A DNA stretch of 64,000 bases from Marinifilaceae bacterium. Lineage in GTDB: Bacteria > Bacteroidota > Bacteroidia > Bacteroidales > Marinifilaceae. The position numbers and the translations under genes are program-made. The stretch lies in assembly GCA_017936285.1 (NCBI GenBank), contig JAGBFU010000054.1, forward strand, positions 17,766 to 81,765, read 5' to 3'. Shown one piece after another: positions 52,933 to 63,100 of this stretch; positions within the stretch are counted from its first letter, which is position 1, and each line of letters begins with the position of its first letter. The notes beneath the pieces were generated by a model. The model was not told the DNA's origin and searched no databases. It saw nothing but the letters and a program-made list of their open reading frames with translations.

Positions 52933-55203
52933 GTGGATTTTTCCAAAGATTTAAACGAAGTGCAGCTTAGAGCCGTTCAGGAGACTGAAGGTGCAGCATT
53001 GGTGATTGCAGGTGCAGGATCGGGCAAGACACGTGTTCTTACCTACAGAATTGCACAATTGCTTGCTAATGGGGTTAAGCCGTACAATATACTTGCCCTT
53101 ACGTTTACCAATAAGGCTTCTCGTGAAATGAAGAGCAGAATAGATGCCTTGTTGGGAAATAATGTCTCTTCGCAACTTTGGATGGGTACATTCCACTCGA
53201 TATTCTCTTCTATTCTGAGAATTGAGGCTGAGCATCTGGGTTATACATCTGATTTCACCATATACGATGCCCAGGACTCCAGGAATATGATAAAATCCAT
53301 TATCAAGGAGATGAATCTTGATGATAAGGTTTACAACAAGTCTGGAGTCGCAGCAAGAATCTCGTTGGCAAAGAATAATCTGTTGACTGCTGATCGGTAT
53401 GCTGCGAAACGAGAGATTTTGGCCGAGGATACTGCATCGAAACGTCCTGAGCTGGCTTCCATATACAAGAAGTATGTTGAGCGATGTAAAGCGAGCAATG
53501 TGATGGATTTCGATGATCTGCTTCTCAATATGAATATTCTGTTTCGCGATTTTCCAGAGATTCTGGAGAAGTATAGAGAGAAGTTTAACTATATCCTTGT
53601 TGATGAGTATCAGGATACAAACTATGCACAATATCTGATTGTAAAACGTCTTTCCGAAAAGCATCAGAATATATGTGTAGTGGGTGATGATGCGCAGAGT
53701 ATCTACTCCTTCCGTGGAGCTAGAATTGAAAACATTCTCAATTTCAAAAACGATTACCCTGCATATCGTTTATATAAACTGGAACAGAATTACCGCTCAA
53801 CGGTTACAATTGTCAATGCGGCCAATAGTATCATCCATAAGAATGAGCACCAGATACACAAAAATGTATTCTCCAGAAACGAGACAGGAGAGCCGATAAA
53901 GGTGTTGCGTTCGGCTTCTGACAGGGACGAGGCTACAACAATATCTCAGGAGATAAAACGTCTTATTCTATATAATAAATTGCAATACAGTTCATTTGCT
54001 GTTTTGTATAGAACCAATGACCAGTCCAGAGTTCTGGAGGAGGCCTTCCGCCATCAGAATATACCATATAAAGTATATGGCGCAAAGTCTTTCTATCAAC
54101 GAGCCGAGATTAAAAATATTTTGGCATATCTACGTTTGAGTATAAATAACTTTGATGAAGAGGCGTTGCTGAAAATCATAAATATACCTAAACGTTCGAT
54201 AGGTGAGACTACAATCACCAAGTTGGTGCAATATGCCAGAGAGGTGGGTGAACCAGTGTGGGGAGTTATAGAGAGCATTGAGTTCCGTCAGGATTTGGGA
54301 TTGTCTGCATCCACGGTGAATAAGTTGGTTACATTCCGTAATATGATTCTTGATTTCTCGGAGAAAGCTGTTGAAAATAGTGTCAAGGAGGTGGTTCCCT
54401 ATATTTATGATATTTCCGGTTTGAAAAGGGAGCTAAGCGGTGATGATTCGCCTGAAGGTATATCAAGAAAAGAGAATGTGGTTGAGCTTCTGAATAGCGT
54501 TGAACAATTTGCCGATGAAGCATATCATAATGGCGAGCCTGACCGATTGACGAATTTTATTGCCTCAATCCAGCTTATGACCGACCAGGATGATGATAAT
54601 GGCGATGAGAGTAACTTTGTAACATTAATGACTGTTCACTCTGCAAAGGGGTTGGAGTTTGACAATGTCTTTATCTCCGGTTTGGAGGAGGATCTCTTTC
54701 CTAATGCAGCATCGCTCTATGATGCACGTCAGGTGGAAGAGGAGCGACGTCTGTTTTATGTTGCGGTAACGCGTGCCGGAAAGCGTCTCTATCTCTCATA
54801 TGCGTTAAGCCGTTTCAGAAGCGGACAGAGTGCAAATATGCGTCCCTCTCGATTTATTGCCGAGATTCCGTCAGAGTATAAGAGTTCGGGCGAGACAGGT
54901 TACGTGCAACCTAAATATGTTGGTCAACGTACTACTCCGGGAAGGATGGTTACTCCGAAACGAGTAGAGCCTCAGGTACAGTTCCCGCCGCATACTAAAA
55001 TACCAAATATAGATTTATCAAATCTTAGATTGTTAACGATAGATGAGGTTCGTTTGGGGATGACGGTTTTGCATCCATCATTCGGAACCGGAACGGTTAT
55101 CGAACTTGAAGGCTTTGGAACAGGCAAGAAGGCTCGTGTATCGTTCAATGGAAATGGTGTAAGGCTTTTGATGCTTAAATACGCCAAGTTGTATGTCAAT
55201 TAA
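52933..55203 (+). CDS. pcrA: UvrD/PcrA-family ATP-dependent DNA helicase
   Basis: 756 residues from a GTG (no ATG lies near the conserved N-terminus DFSKDLNEVQLRAV). Superfamily 1A motifs in order: Walker A AGAGSGKTR (about 26-34), motif II VDEYQDTNYAQY, motif III GDDAQSIYSFRGA, motif IV (LEQNYRST), motif V TVHSAKGLEFDNVF and motif VI EERRLFYVAVTRA. A C-terminal Tudor-like domain (VLHPSFGTGTVIELEGFG) resembles the PcrA RNA-polymerase contact module. 3'-5' helicase in repair and removal of stalled complexes. Confidence 0.93.
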   Translation: MDFSKDLNEVQLRAVQETEGAALVIAGAGSGKTRVLTYRIAQLLANGVKPYNILALTFTNKASREMKSRIDALLGNNVSSQLWMGTFHSIFSSILRIEAEHLGYTSDFTIYDAQDSRNMIKSIIKEMNLDDKVYNKSGVAARISLAKNNLLTADRYAAKREILAEDTASKRPELASIYKKYVERCKASNVMDFDDLLLNMNILFRDFPEILEKYREKFNYILVDEYQDTNYAQYLIVKRLSEKHQNICVVGDDAQSIYSFRGARIENILNFKNDYPAYRLYKLEQNYRSTVTIVNAANSIIHKNEHQIHKNVFSRNETGEPIKVLRSASDRDEATTISQEIKRLILYNKLQYSSFAVLYRTNDQSRVLEEAFRHQNIPYKVYGAKSFYQRAEIKNILAYLRLSINNFDEEALLKIINIPKRSIGETTITKLVQYAREVGEPVWGVIESIEFRQDLGLSASTVNKLVTFRNMILDFSEKAVENSVKEVVPYIYDISGLKRELSGDDSPEGISRKENVVELLNSVEQFADEAYHNGEPDRLTNFIASIQLMTDQDDDNGDESNFVTLMTVHSAKGLEFDNVFISGLEEDLFPNAASLYDARQVEEERRLFYVAVTRAGKRLYLSYALSRFRSGQSANMRPSRFIAEIPSEYKSSGETGYVQPKYVGQRTTPGRMVTPKRVEPQVQFPPHTKIPNIDLSNLRLLTIDEVRLGMTVLHPSFGTGTVIELEGFGTGKKARVSFNGNGVRLLMLKYAKLYVN

Positions 55204-55209
55204 TTTTTT

Positions 55210-55872
55210 ATGGATTACAATACCCAGAGAAAAAAACTACTACTTCCGGAGTATGGCCGGAATATTCAGTCAATGGTTGATTACCTTCTTTCGATAGAGG
55301 ATCGTGAAAAACGCACGGAGCAGGCTTATGCGGTAATCGATGTGATGGGAAATCTGAACCCACAGTTGCGAGACGTGTCTGATTTTCGTCATAAATTGTG
55401 GGATCATTTGGCAATAATGTCAGATTTTAAGCTTGATATAGATGCCCCATATCCGTTGCCTGAGCGTGAAATTCTTCATAAAAAACCGGAGAAGATTCCA
55501 TATAGTGAGGGGGCGATTAAAGCTCGTCATTATGGAAAATCAGTTGAAAAGATGGTTGCCAAGATTCGTGAATTGACCGATCCCGAGCAGCGTAGAGCCC
55601 TGATAGCTCTGACTGCTAACCATATGAAGAAGTCATATTTGACATGGAATCGTGATAGTGTTGAGGATGTACAGATTATAGGTGATATAAATAGTTTGTA
55701 TGGCGAGGAGTTGATTCCTCAGGAGGGAGTAGCTCTTTCAAATCACAAGGAGTTATTGCAGAAGAAGAATGGAGGCAAATTACAGCACCAGCGCCAGAAT
55801 GGTCAGGCGAATAGCCGTCAGGTGCGTCGCAACAATCATCAGCAGCACGCCCATACATTCCGCAGAAAGTAG
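55210..55872 (+). CDS. DUF4290 protein
   Basis: 220 residues, soluble. The N-terminal 180 residues match DUF4290, a Bacteroidota-restricted family (MDYNTQRKKLLLPEYGRNIQ opening, DFRHKLWDHLAIMSDF, PYPLPE). The C-terminal 40 residues are basic and Gln/His/Asn-rich (LQHQRQNGQANSRQVRRNN), suggesting nucleic-acid or ribosome contact. Function unknown. It follows the helicase by 6 nt and precedes folK by 5 nt. Confidence 0.85.
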   Translation: MDYNTQRKKLLLPEYGRNIQSMVDYLLSIEDREKRTEQAYAVIDVMGNLNPQLRDVSDFRHKLWDHLAIMSDFKLDIDAPYPLPEREILHKKPEKIPYSEGAIKARHYGKSVEKMVAKIRELTDPEQRRALIALTANHMKKSYLTWNRDSVEDVQIIGDINSLYGEELIPQEGVALSNHKELLQKKNGGKLQHQRQNGQANSRQVRRNNHQQHAHTFRRK

Positions 55873-55877
55873 TTGAA

Positions 55878-56375
55878 ATGTCGGTAATATTGCTTTTAGG
55901 AGGAAATAGCGGGGATCGTCTTGCAAATTTGCGTAGTGCTCTGGATCTGATATCAGAGAGAGCAGGGATTATAAAGCAGTGTTCCTCGGTATATGAAACA
56001 GCTCCCTGGGGATTTGAGTGCAGAGACAGCTTTTATAATATAGCTATAGAGCTGGAGAGTCATCTTGATGAACATACATTGTTGTGTGTATTGTTGGGAA
56101 TCGAGGCTGATTTGGGAAGGCATCGTTCGATGAATATTGGGTATGAGTCAAGACCGATGGATATAGACATTATTCTATATGACGATCTGGTTGTAGATAC
56201 CCCGGAGTTACAAATTCCTCATCCTCGGATGGCGATACGCCGTTTTGTACTTGAGCCGATAGTCCAAATAGCACCGAATAGGGTACATCCGATAGTGAAT
56301 TTGCCTATGCGTATCCTGCTTGAAAGGTGTAAGGATGAACTTGAGGTAAAAAAAGTTGGTGAAATATTTGTTTAA
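55878..56375 (+). CDS. folK: 2-amino-4-hydroxy-6-hydroxymethyldihydropteridine pyrophosphokinase
   Basis: 165 residues, the usual HPPK length. LLLGGNSGDRLANL, YETAPWGFE, the ATP/Mg motif RPMDIDIILYDD and the final PHPRMAIRRFVLEPI are all present. It transfers pyrophosphate from ATP in folate synthesis. Confidence 0.95.
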   Translation: MSVILLLGGNSGDRLANLRSALDLISERAGIIKQCSSVYETAPWGFECRDSFYNIAIELESHLDEHTLLCVLLGIEADLGRHRSMNIGYESRPMDIDIILYDDLVVDTPELQIPHPRMAIRRFVLEPIVQIAPNRVHPIVNLPMRILLERCKDELEVKKVGEIFV

Positions 56376-56398
56376 AATAAAGGAATGTTCTAATTTTG
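56368..56398 (+). promoter_or_regulatory. Promoter of rpmE
   Basis: TTG (56368-56370), 20 nt, TAATTTTG (56391-56398): full consensus. The TTG overlaps the last codons of folK. Start codon 41 nt downstream. Confidence 0.7.
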
Positions 56399-56438
56399 CA
56401 GTCCGTTAAAGAAGAAAACAATTAAAAAAATAATAAAC

Positions 56439-56702
56439 ATGAAAAAGGGAATACATCCTGAGGAGTACAGATTGGTAGCATTTAAGGATATGTCTAATGG
56501 AATTACTACCATTACTAAGTCTACAGCAGCTACAAAAGAGACAATTGAGATTGACGGCGTAGAGTATCCATTGATTAAGATGGAGATTTCAAATACCTCA
56601 CATCCTTTCTATACAGGTAAGGTTAAGTTGGTTGATACAGCCGGACGTGTTGATAAGTTCATGAGCCGTTATAAGAATCATATGGCAAATAGAAAAAAGT
56701 AA
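56439..56702 (+). CDS. rpmE: 50S ribosomal protein L31, type B
   Basis: 87 residues with the L31 pattern (MKKGIHPEEYRLVAFKDMS, SNTSHPFYTGKVKLVDTAGRVDKF given in part). There is no Cys at all, so this is the zinc-independent type B form that in other bacteria replaces the zinc form under zinc limitation. A zinc-uptake regulator site is not obvious upstream. It has its own consensus promoter and terminator. Confidence 0.95.
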   Translation: MKKGIHPEEYRLVAFKDMSNGITTITKSTAATKETIEIDGVEYPLIKMEISNTSHPFYTGKVKLVDTAGRVDKFMSRYKNHMANRKK

Positions 56703-56726
56703 TTGAACTTTTTCTGTAAGATTTTG

Positions 56727-56754
56727 GGGGATGGCAATGTCATCCCCTTTTTTT
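56727..56754 (+). terminator. Terminator of rpmE
   Basis: GGGGATG (56727-56733), 7-nt loop, CATCCCC (56741-56747), followed by seven T. Confidence 0.9.
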
Positions 56755-56774
56755 ATCCCCTTTTGGCACAAGGT

Positions 56775-56804
56775 TTGCGTATATGTAGTATGAGTGTAAT
56801 TTAG
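56775..56804 (+). promoter_or_regulatory. Likely promoter of lon
   Basis: TTG (56775-56777), 19 nt, TAATTTAG (56797-56804), one mismatch to TAnnTTTG. About 40 nt before the lon start codon. Confidence 0.5.
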
Positions 56805-56843
56805 TAGTGATAACTGACAAAATGTCGGTAAATATATTTTTTT

Positions 56844-59261
56844 ATGAGCAATATTGAGAATTTTGTAGAGATGTTTGACGATATGGCAGATGAGCAGCAT
56901 GAGAGAATCATTCCGATTGTTGCCGAAGATCAGGACGTAACAGATGACTCCGTTAATTATCCTGATACAATGCCGATATTGACGCTTCGTAATGCTGTCA
57001 TGTTTCCGGGTGTCATTACTCCTGTCAGTATAGGCAGAAAGCGTTCGCTGAAATTGATACGTAATGCCTATAAGAAGGGGTTGGCTATCGGAGCCGTTGC
57101 GCAGATTGATGAGAAGGTCGAAACTCCAAATCAGAACGATCTGTACGAGGTTGGAACGGTTGCCAATATCTTAAAGGTATTGGAGATGCCGGATGGATCT
57201 ACAACTGCAATATTGCAGGGAAAACGTAGATTCAAGTTAGATGATATTCTATATACCGAACCTTATCATATGGGTAGAATTACCCTGTTGAAGGAGGTAG
57301 CTCCGGATAAGGATGATCGTGAATACAACGCCATTGTTGAGTCTGTTAGAGATTCTGCAAGTAAGTTGGTGAAGTTGTCTTCAGCTTTGCCGCCCGAGGC
57401 TAACTTTGCTCTGCGGAATATTGAAAACTCAATGTTCCTGGTGAATTTCGTTACCAATAATTCAGGTCTTGACTTTCCTTCAAGACAACAACTGCTTGAG
57501 ATAGATGATCCCAAGGAGAGGGCTTCGCTTTTGCTTGAGATTCTGGGCAAACAGATATCTTTGATGAAGTTGAAGAACGAGATTCAGGAGCGCGTAAAAG
57601 GCGAGTTGGATAAACAGCAGCGTGAGTACTTCCTGCATCAGCAGATCAAGACTATTCAGGATGAGTTGGGCGATAACCCTATTGACGAGGAGATAGCCGA
57701 GCTTGAAACGGCCTCGCTCAGAAAGAGATGGAGACCTAATGTGCAGGCTTGTTTCAATAAAGAGATCGCCAAGTTGAAGCGATTGAATCCGGCCTCGCCC
57801 GATTACTCAGTGCAGTATAACTATATCCGTGAAATGCTGGATTTGCCTTGGGATGAGTACTCAGAGGATAATCTGAATCTCAGAAATGCCGAGAAGGTGC
57901 TTAATGAGGATCACTACGGTCTTGAAAAGGTTAAGGAACGTATTCTGGAGTATATTGCGGTATTGAAGTTGAAGGCGGATATGAAATCTCCTATTTTGTG
58001 TCTCTATGGCCCTCCGGGAGTAGGTAAAACCTCACTTGGTCAGTCGGTAGCACGTGCAATTGGCCGAGAGTATGTCAGAATGTCTTTGGGAGGAGTACAT
58101 GACGAGAGTGAGATTCGCGGACATCGCCGCACCTATATAGGTTCAATGATGGGACGTGTTCTTCAGAACATCAAGAAGGCAGGAACATCAAATCCGGTAT
58201 TTATCCTTGATGAGATAGACAAGGTTGGTAAGGATATTCATGGAGATCCCCAGTCAGCCTTGCTCGAGGTTCTGGATCCAGAGCAGAATACCGCATTCCA
58301 CGATAACTATCTGGATATTGATTACGATTTGTCAAAGGTTATGTTCATTGCTACCGCCAATGATTTGAGCACAATTGCTCCGGCACTGCGTGACAGACTT
58401 GAGATTATCGAGGTTAGCGGATATCTGGCAGAGGAGAAACGCGAGATTGCCAAGCGTCATTTGATTCGCAAGCAGTTGGAGAATCATGGCGTAAAGCCTC
58501 AGAATATCACTTTCCCTGATAGCGTAATTGATTTCATTATAGAGAAATATACACGTGAATCTGGAGTGCGTGGTTTGGATAAGGCAATTGCCAAGATTGT
58601 ACGTCAGGTGGCACGTAAGGTTGCCAGCAACAAACGTTTCTTTGTAGTTCTTGACGAAGATAAAGTCAAGGAGTATTTAGGAGCGCCAATATTTATCCGT
58701 GAGGAGTATCAGGGTAATGATTTGCCTGGTGTTGTGACAGGATTGGCATGGACGGCTGTCGGAGGTGATATTCTTTTCGTCGAGGCGAGTATCAGTAAAG
58801 GCAAAGGTTCTTTGACCATGACTGGAAATCTTGGCGACGTAATGAAAGAGTCTGCAACTATTGCATTGGAGTATATCAAGTCTCATCCTGAGATAATTGG
58901 AATCTCTGACACTCTTTTTGAGGAGAAGAGTGTACATATTCACGTTCCCGAAGGAGCTGTGCCAAAGGATGGACCATCGGCAGGTATAACTATGGTAACT
59001 GCAATGGCATCGGCCCTGACCGGTAGAAAGGTTAAGAAGGCCCTTGCAATGACCGGAGAGATGACTCTTCGTGGTAAAGTCCTCCCTGTAGGAGGTATTC
59101 GTGAGAAGGTTCTGGCAGCAAAACGTTCAGGAATCAAGGAGATTATTCTTTGTTCCGAGAACCAGAAGGATATTGCCGAAATTAAGAAAGAGTACGTTAA
59201 AGGTTTGAAATTCCACTACGTCGAGAGAATAGATGAGGTATTGGATATTGCTTTGATCTAA
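56844..59261 (+). CDS. lon: ATP-dependent protease Lon (LonA)
   Basis: 805 residues. N-terminal LON substrate-binding domain (about 40-240), a coiled-coil stretch (KQQREYFLHQQIKTIQDELG), the AAA+ module with Walker A GPPGVGKT from about 389, Walker B VFILDEIDK, and the protease domain with the Ser-Lys dyad: S712 in PKDGPSAGITMV and a Lys near 755 (TLRGKVLPVGGIREK). Cytoplasmic homohexamer degrading damaged and regulatory proteins. Its acidic N-terminal 35 residues are a little longer than in E. coli. Confidence 0.97.
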   Translation: MSNIENFVEMFDDMADEQHERIIPIVAEDQDVTDDSVNYPDTMPILTLRNAVMFPGVITPVSIGRKRSLKLIRNAYKKGLAIGAVAQIDEKVETPNQNDLYEVGTVANILKVLEMPDGSTTAILQGKRRFKLDDILYTEPYHMGRITLLKEVAPDKDDREYNAIVESVRDSASKLVKLSSALPPEANFALRNIENSMFLVNFVTNNSGLDFPSRQQLLEIDDPKERASLLLEILGKQISLMKLKNEIQERVKGELDKQQREYFLHQQIKTIQDELGDNPIDEEIAELETASLRKRWRPNVQACFNKEIAKLKRLNPASPDYSVQYNYIREMLDLPWDEYSEDNLNLRNAEKVLNEDHYGLEKVKERILEYIAVLKLKADMKSPILCLYGPPGVGKTSLGQSVARAIGREYVRMSLGGVHDESEIRGHRRTYIGSMMGRVLQNIKKAGTSNPVFILDEIDKVGKDIHGDPQSALLEVLDPEQNTAFHDNYLDIDYDLSKVMFIATANDLSTIAPALRDRLEIIEVSGYLAEEKREIAKRHLIRKQLENHGVKPQNITFPDSVIDFIIEKYTRESGVRGLDKAIAKIVRQVARKVASNKRFFVVLDEDKVKEYLGAPIFIREEYQGNDLPGVVTGLAWTAVGGDILFVEASISKGKGSLTMTGNLGDVMKESATIALEYIKSHPEIIGISDTLFEEKSVHIHVPEGAVPKDGPSAGITMVTAMASALTGRKVKKALAMTGEMTLRGKVLPVGGIREKVLAAKRSGIKEIILCSENQKDIAEIKKEYVKGLKFHYVERIDEVLDIALI

Positions 59262-59290
59262 TCTCAGCAGAGCAATATTAATAATCTTAT

Positions 59291-59328
59291 AAAGTTCACC
59301 TTAATGTGTTAGGGTGAACTTTTTTTTG
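59291..59328 (+). terminator. Terminator of lon
   Basis: AAAGTTCACC (59291-59300) pairs with GGTGAACTTT (59313-59322), then a T run. Confidence 0.88.
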
Positions 59329-59343
59329 GGGGCCTTAATTATA

Positions 59344-59351
59344 TACCTTTG
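59344..59351 (+). promoter_or_regulatory. Orphan -7 box with no gene behind it
   Basis: TACCTTTG on the plus strand just after the lon terminator, without a TTG at 19-21 nt. Downstream, 59360-59455 holds no convincing ORF, only a TCATAC/GTATGA inverted repeat (59388-59425 region). It could start a small transcript but may be chance. Confidence 0.25.
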
Positions 59352-59450
59352 TACAGACAAATAAACATAACATATCATACTTTTAGCAATTTGTCATCAA
59401 TTATATAGATTACGTATGATGTGGCACAGACATTTTCTAAGCAGAGAGGT

Positions 59451-59500
59451 ACAAAAAAAGAAGGTGATTAACAAGTTATACAACTTTTTAGTCACCTTCT
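59451..59500 (-). terminator. Terminator of the CAT-anticodon tRNA
   Basis: On the minus strand AGAAGGTGA (59500-59492) pairs with TCACCTTCT (59467-59459), followed by a run of T (59459-59453). The loop holds a further AAGTT/AACTT stem. It begins 10 nt after the tRNA 3' end. Confidence 0.85.
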
Positions 59501-59509
59501 CTATCTTTG

Positions 59510-59583
59510 TGGTCCCACTTGGGCTTGAACCAAGGACTCCCTGATTATGAGTCAGGTGCTCTAACCAACTGAGCTATGGGACC
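59510..59583 (-). tRNA. tRNA with anticodon CAT (elongator Met, or Ile2 read with lysidine)
   Basis: 74-nt tRNA. Acceptor GGTCCCA/TGGGACC with discriminator A, anticodon stem-loop CCTGA-CTCATAA-TCAGG, T arm CTTGG-TTCAAGC-CCAAG. It lacks initiator features (no three G-C pairs in the anticodon stem, normal 1-72 pair). Whether it is Met or Ile(CAT) cannot be decided by eye. Confidence 0.9.
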
Positions 59584-59623
59584 TTAAGGTTATTCGGGAT
59601 AACCCCGCCTTAATTTCACGGTG

Positions 59624-59655
59624 CAAAGATAATGATAAATGTTTAATCTTTGCAA
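59624..59655 (-). promoter_or_regulatory. Promoter of the CAT-anticodon tRNA
   Basis: On the minus strand TTG (59655-59653), 21 nt, TATCTTTG (59631-59624): full consensus, 40 nt before the tRNA. Confidence 0.7.
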
Positions 59656-59709
59656 TAGTTTTACGGAAAAAAAGCTAACTTCGTTGCAGAATTCTATGAT
59701 TGAGAGGTT

Positions 59710-60183
59710 ATGAAGATAGAGTTATTGGTTATAGGAAAGACAGATGCGGAGTATCTGAAGAGTGGTATTGCGGAGTATGAAAAGCGTCTTACTCGGTACT
59801 GTCCCTATGAGATGTGTATAATTCCCGATATTAAGAACTCTAAAAGTATGTCAGAAGCGGTTCAGAAAGAGCGCGAAGGTGAATTGATTCTGTCACATAT
59901 ACAAACATCCGATTTCGTTGTTCTTCTTGATGAACGGGGAAAGAGTTTCTCGTCAACAAACTTTGCGCGGTATATTGAGCAGAAGATGGTTGCCGGGAAC
60001 AAACGTCTTATTCTGGTAGTTGGTGGTCCATATGGTTTTTCTGATGCTGTATATAGCCGGGCAAACGATAAGATTTCACTATCGGCCATGACATTTTCGC
60101 ACCAGATGGTAAGATTGATCTTCGTAGAACAACTATATAGAGCAATGACAATATTAAAGGGCGAGCCATATCATCATGAGTAA
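59710..60183 (+). CDS. rlmH: 23S rRNA pseudouridine1915 N3-methyltransferase RlmH
   Basis: 157 residues, the standard length. SPOUT-fold enzyme with KIELLVIGKTD at the start, VVLLDERGKSFSS, the SAM-binding LVVGGPYGFSD and the C-terminal SLSAMTFSHQMVRLIFVEQLYRA with YHHE ending. It methylates the pseudouridine of helix 69 on the assembled 70S ribosome. The end overlaps the next gene by 8 nt. Confidence 0.96.
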   Translation: MKIELLVIGKTDAEYLKSGIAEYEKRLTRYCPYEMCIIPDIKNSKSMSEAVQKEREGELILSHIQTSDFVVLLDERGKSFSSTNFARYIEQKMVAGNKRLILVVGGPYGFSDAVYSRANDKISLSAMTFSHQMVRLIFVEQLYRAMTILKGEPYHHE

Positions 60184-63100
60184 AAAGAGAAGAGGAAATT
60201 ACTACTTGCCCTATTTGATCGGCCTCTTATTCATTGTTACAATACTGTGGGAGGGGCTTGGCACTATTGGTAGTGAGGGCGAGTTGGTAGAGCAGATAGA
60301 GCAACGCCTGCACGAGCAGGAGCAGCGTGCAGATGCTCTTTTAAATTCGTTAGACTCACTTGAAGATTATGGTAATATAGAGCTTCCTGACGGAGTTGAG
60401 CTTTTGGTGCTTCGTGGCGATAATGTAATATCGTGGAGCGACGGAGCTCTCTATTTTGAGGGTATAGATAGTGTCCTTAAAAGTGGTGCCCCGTATGTAC
60501 GTCTGCACAATGGATATTATGATGTCAGACACAGAAGTTTGTGGGATACTGATTGTTATGCTTTAATTTTGCTAAGAAGTAATTATAATGTCGGCGACTC
60601 TTTTCAAAGTGGCGATTTTCCCGATTTTATGAAGATCTCGGACGAGAATGGAGAACAATTGATAATTGAAAGAGCATATTGTGCGGATGATAATCTCCTT
60701 CACAATATTGATGGAGAGCCTGTTTGCAGAATATATGCTCCGGGGGGATTCCGGGATCGTTCGGTTAATCATTGGTTATTTGGGTGCTATGCTCTGCTCT
60801 ATTTAGCTCTTTTTGTTTTGTATGATGAGATTCTTAAGCGCTCTCAAAGGGTTGTAAAACAACTTGTTGTCTTTGTAGCCTTTGTGGTTTTACTCTTTTC
60901 GATAATTGCTATTACTGTATATTTTAAGTTCCCTCCATCTATCTTCCGGCTCTCGCTTTTTGATAGGGGGGATAGTGGTTTTATATCTATCGGAGAGTTG
61001 TTGCTCTATGTTTATGGAGTGTTCCAGATAATGGCGATAACCATATACAGATTGAAGTCAAATCGTAAAATGCTGGTACCATTCCGTTTTTACATAACAG
61101 TAGCCTGGGTGATATTTGTTTATCTATATGCGTCGCTCTTCTCATACATAATTCATGAGTTAATTTTTAAAAATGACCTGTGTATGAATGTAGCGGTAGT
61201 CCTGGACATTGGCATCCCTTCGTTGATTGCATATATGGTTATTGCAATGGCTGCAGTGGCATTAGTAGTTGCTTCTGATCGTGTAATCTCGGTGTATAGG
61301 GATTTTGTATCCTTTCGTGGAGCACTACTCTCAACATTCCTGGCCTCGCTCGTCATTATTATGGTATCTTTTGCCTCCTGGAGTATGTTATCACCTATAG
61401 AGTGGGTGGTATATATGGTTATTCTATGTACAATAGTTATTGGTAGATACAAGGTCAAAATTGATCAGCAAAGAACTATTTACCTTATAATTTTAATAGT
61501 ATTGAGCGGTTATTTGTTGTTCAACATCCGGGATTGTGAGTCAAAGAAAGAGATTTTGCACCGTGTAGAGCTGGTTGAAAGAATAACTGATGGTGATTTT
61601 GCAGTCAATACCAGAATAATGAATGATGGTTATTCAGATCTTTTAATCAATATATCAAACGAGGGTAGAGATTATTATATGTACTCCTATGCAATTTACG
61701 ATAAAACAGGAGTATTATTGTCAAATAGAGGAGATTACCTCTTTCATAGAGATATGGAGGATTGGATTCCCGTATCTGCGAAAGAGCAATATTTCATTTA
61801 TGATGAATACTCTCATTTGAGATATCAACTGGACAGTGGTGAAACGCTGTTTGTTTCATTGCCGATAGACTATTTTGGCTCGTCATACTATTTTAATTTT
61901 CTATACATCTTTTTGTTGGTTATAATATTCAGTTCATATAACCTGATATACCATCTGAATATTTATGAACCATTTGAGGGACGAGATATAAAAGTGAGAA
62001 TCAAATACGCTATAAACTTTCTGATATTTGCATTGTTTCTGATATTAACTATTACAACGCTCTATCTAAACTACAACTCTTTGAAAGGTGAGGAACATGA
62101 TGATGCGTTAATGCTGGCACAATCAATTCTTCAGCGATTGGAGGAGAATGGCAATCCAGACTCGAAGGTACAATTACAATTTAATGTTGACAATCTGTCT
62201 GCTATATCAAAAACTGATATAAATATATTTGAGGCCCATTCCGGTAAGTTGTTTTATTCGTCGCGTCCCGAGGTATTCCAAAGCGGTTTTGTAGGGCTAT
62301 TGGTTAATCCTGGAGCGAGGTCTGCTATTTTAGAGGAGAACGAGAATCGGGTGATACTTGAGGAGAGGATAGGACAACGTCGATGTATGTCGGTTTATGC
62401 TCCATTGAATATCGGAGGTGAGGAGTATATTTTGAATGTGCCATATTTTGTTCAGGGATATAACTATGGTCATGAGTTGGCGCAAATAGGAATTGTTGCT
62501 ATCAATATTACTATAATTTTGATAATGCTCTCCTTCTCTTTGTCGGCTTGGATTGCCAATTGGATGATTCAACCCTTGACGCTTGTAACCGAGAATCTGA
62601 AGCGTATGCAACTTAATGGTAAGAATGAGAAGATTCGATACAATCGGAATGATGAGGTAGCAATCCTTGTTAAGCAGTATAATGATGCCATAGATAATCT
62701 GGAGGAGAGTGTTAAGCTGTTGGCTCAATCGGAACGTGAAGGAGCGTGGAGAGAGATGGCAAGGCAGATTGCCCATGAGATTAAAAATCCTCTGACTCCA
62801 ATGCGTCTGAATATTCAATTTCTGCTGCGCTCAATGGAGCTTGAGGATGATGAGGCTTTTAAGTTGAGGTTCAAAGAACTCTCGTCCGTGATATTGGAGC
62901 AGATCGATTCGATGGCTGCTACAGCGACAGCTTTTTCAGATTTTGCCAAATTGCCAAAACAAAATCCGCAACGATTCGATTTGGTACAGTTACTGAGAAG
63001 TGAGGTGATGCTATTCCGTGATAGCGGAGTCAATTTTATTGAGGTGTATCCGGACTCTTATATGATTTACACCGATAAGATTCTGGTTGGCAGGGTGCTA

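Noticed and set aside
53684..53899. Small plus-strand frame inside the helicase gene
   Set aside because: It is in an alternate frame over helicase motifs III and IV and has no own signals.
59423..59553. Plus-strand open frame starting MMWHRHFLSREVQ upstream of rlmH
   Set aside because: It runs through the terminator and antisense to a tRNA (GLEPRTP ending is a typical tRNA shadow).
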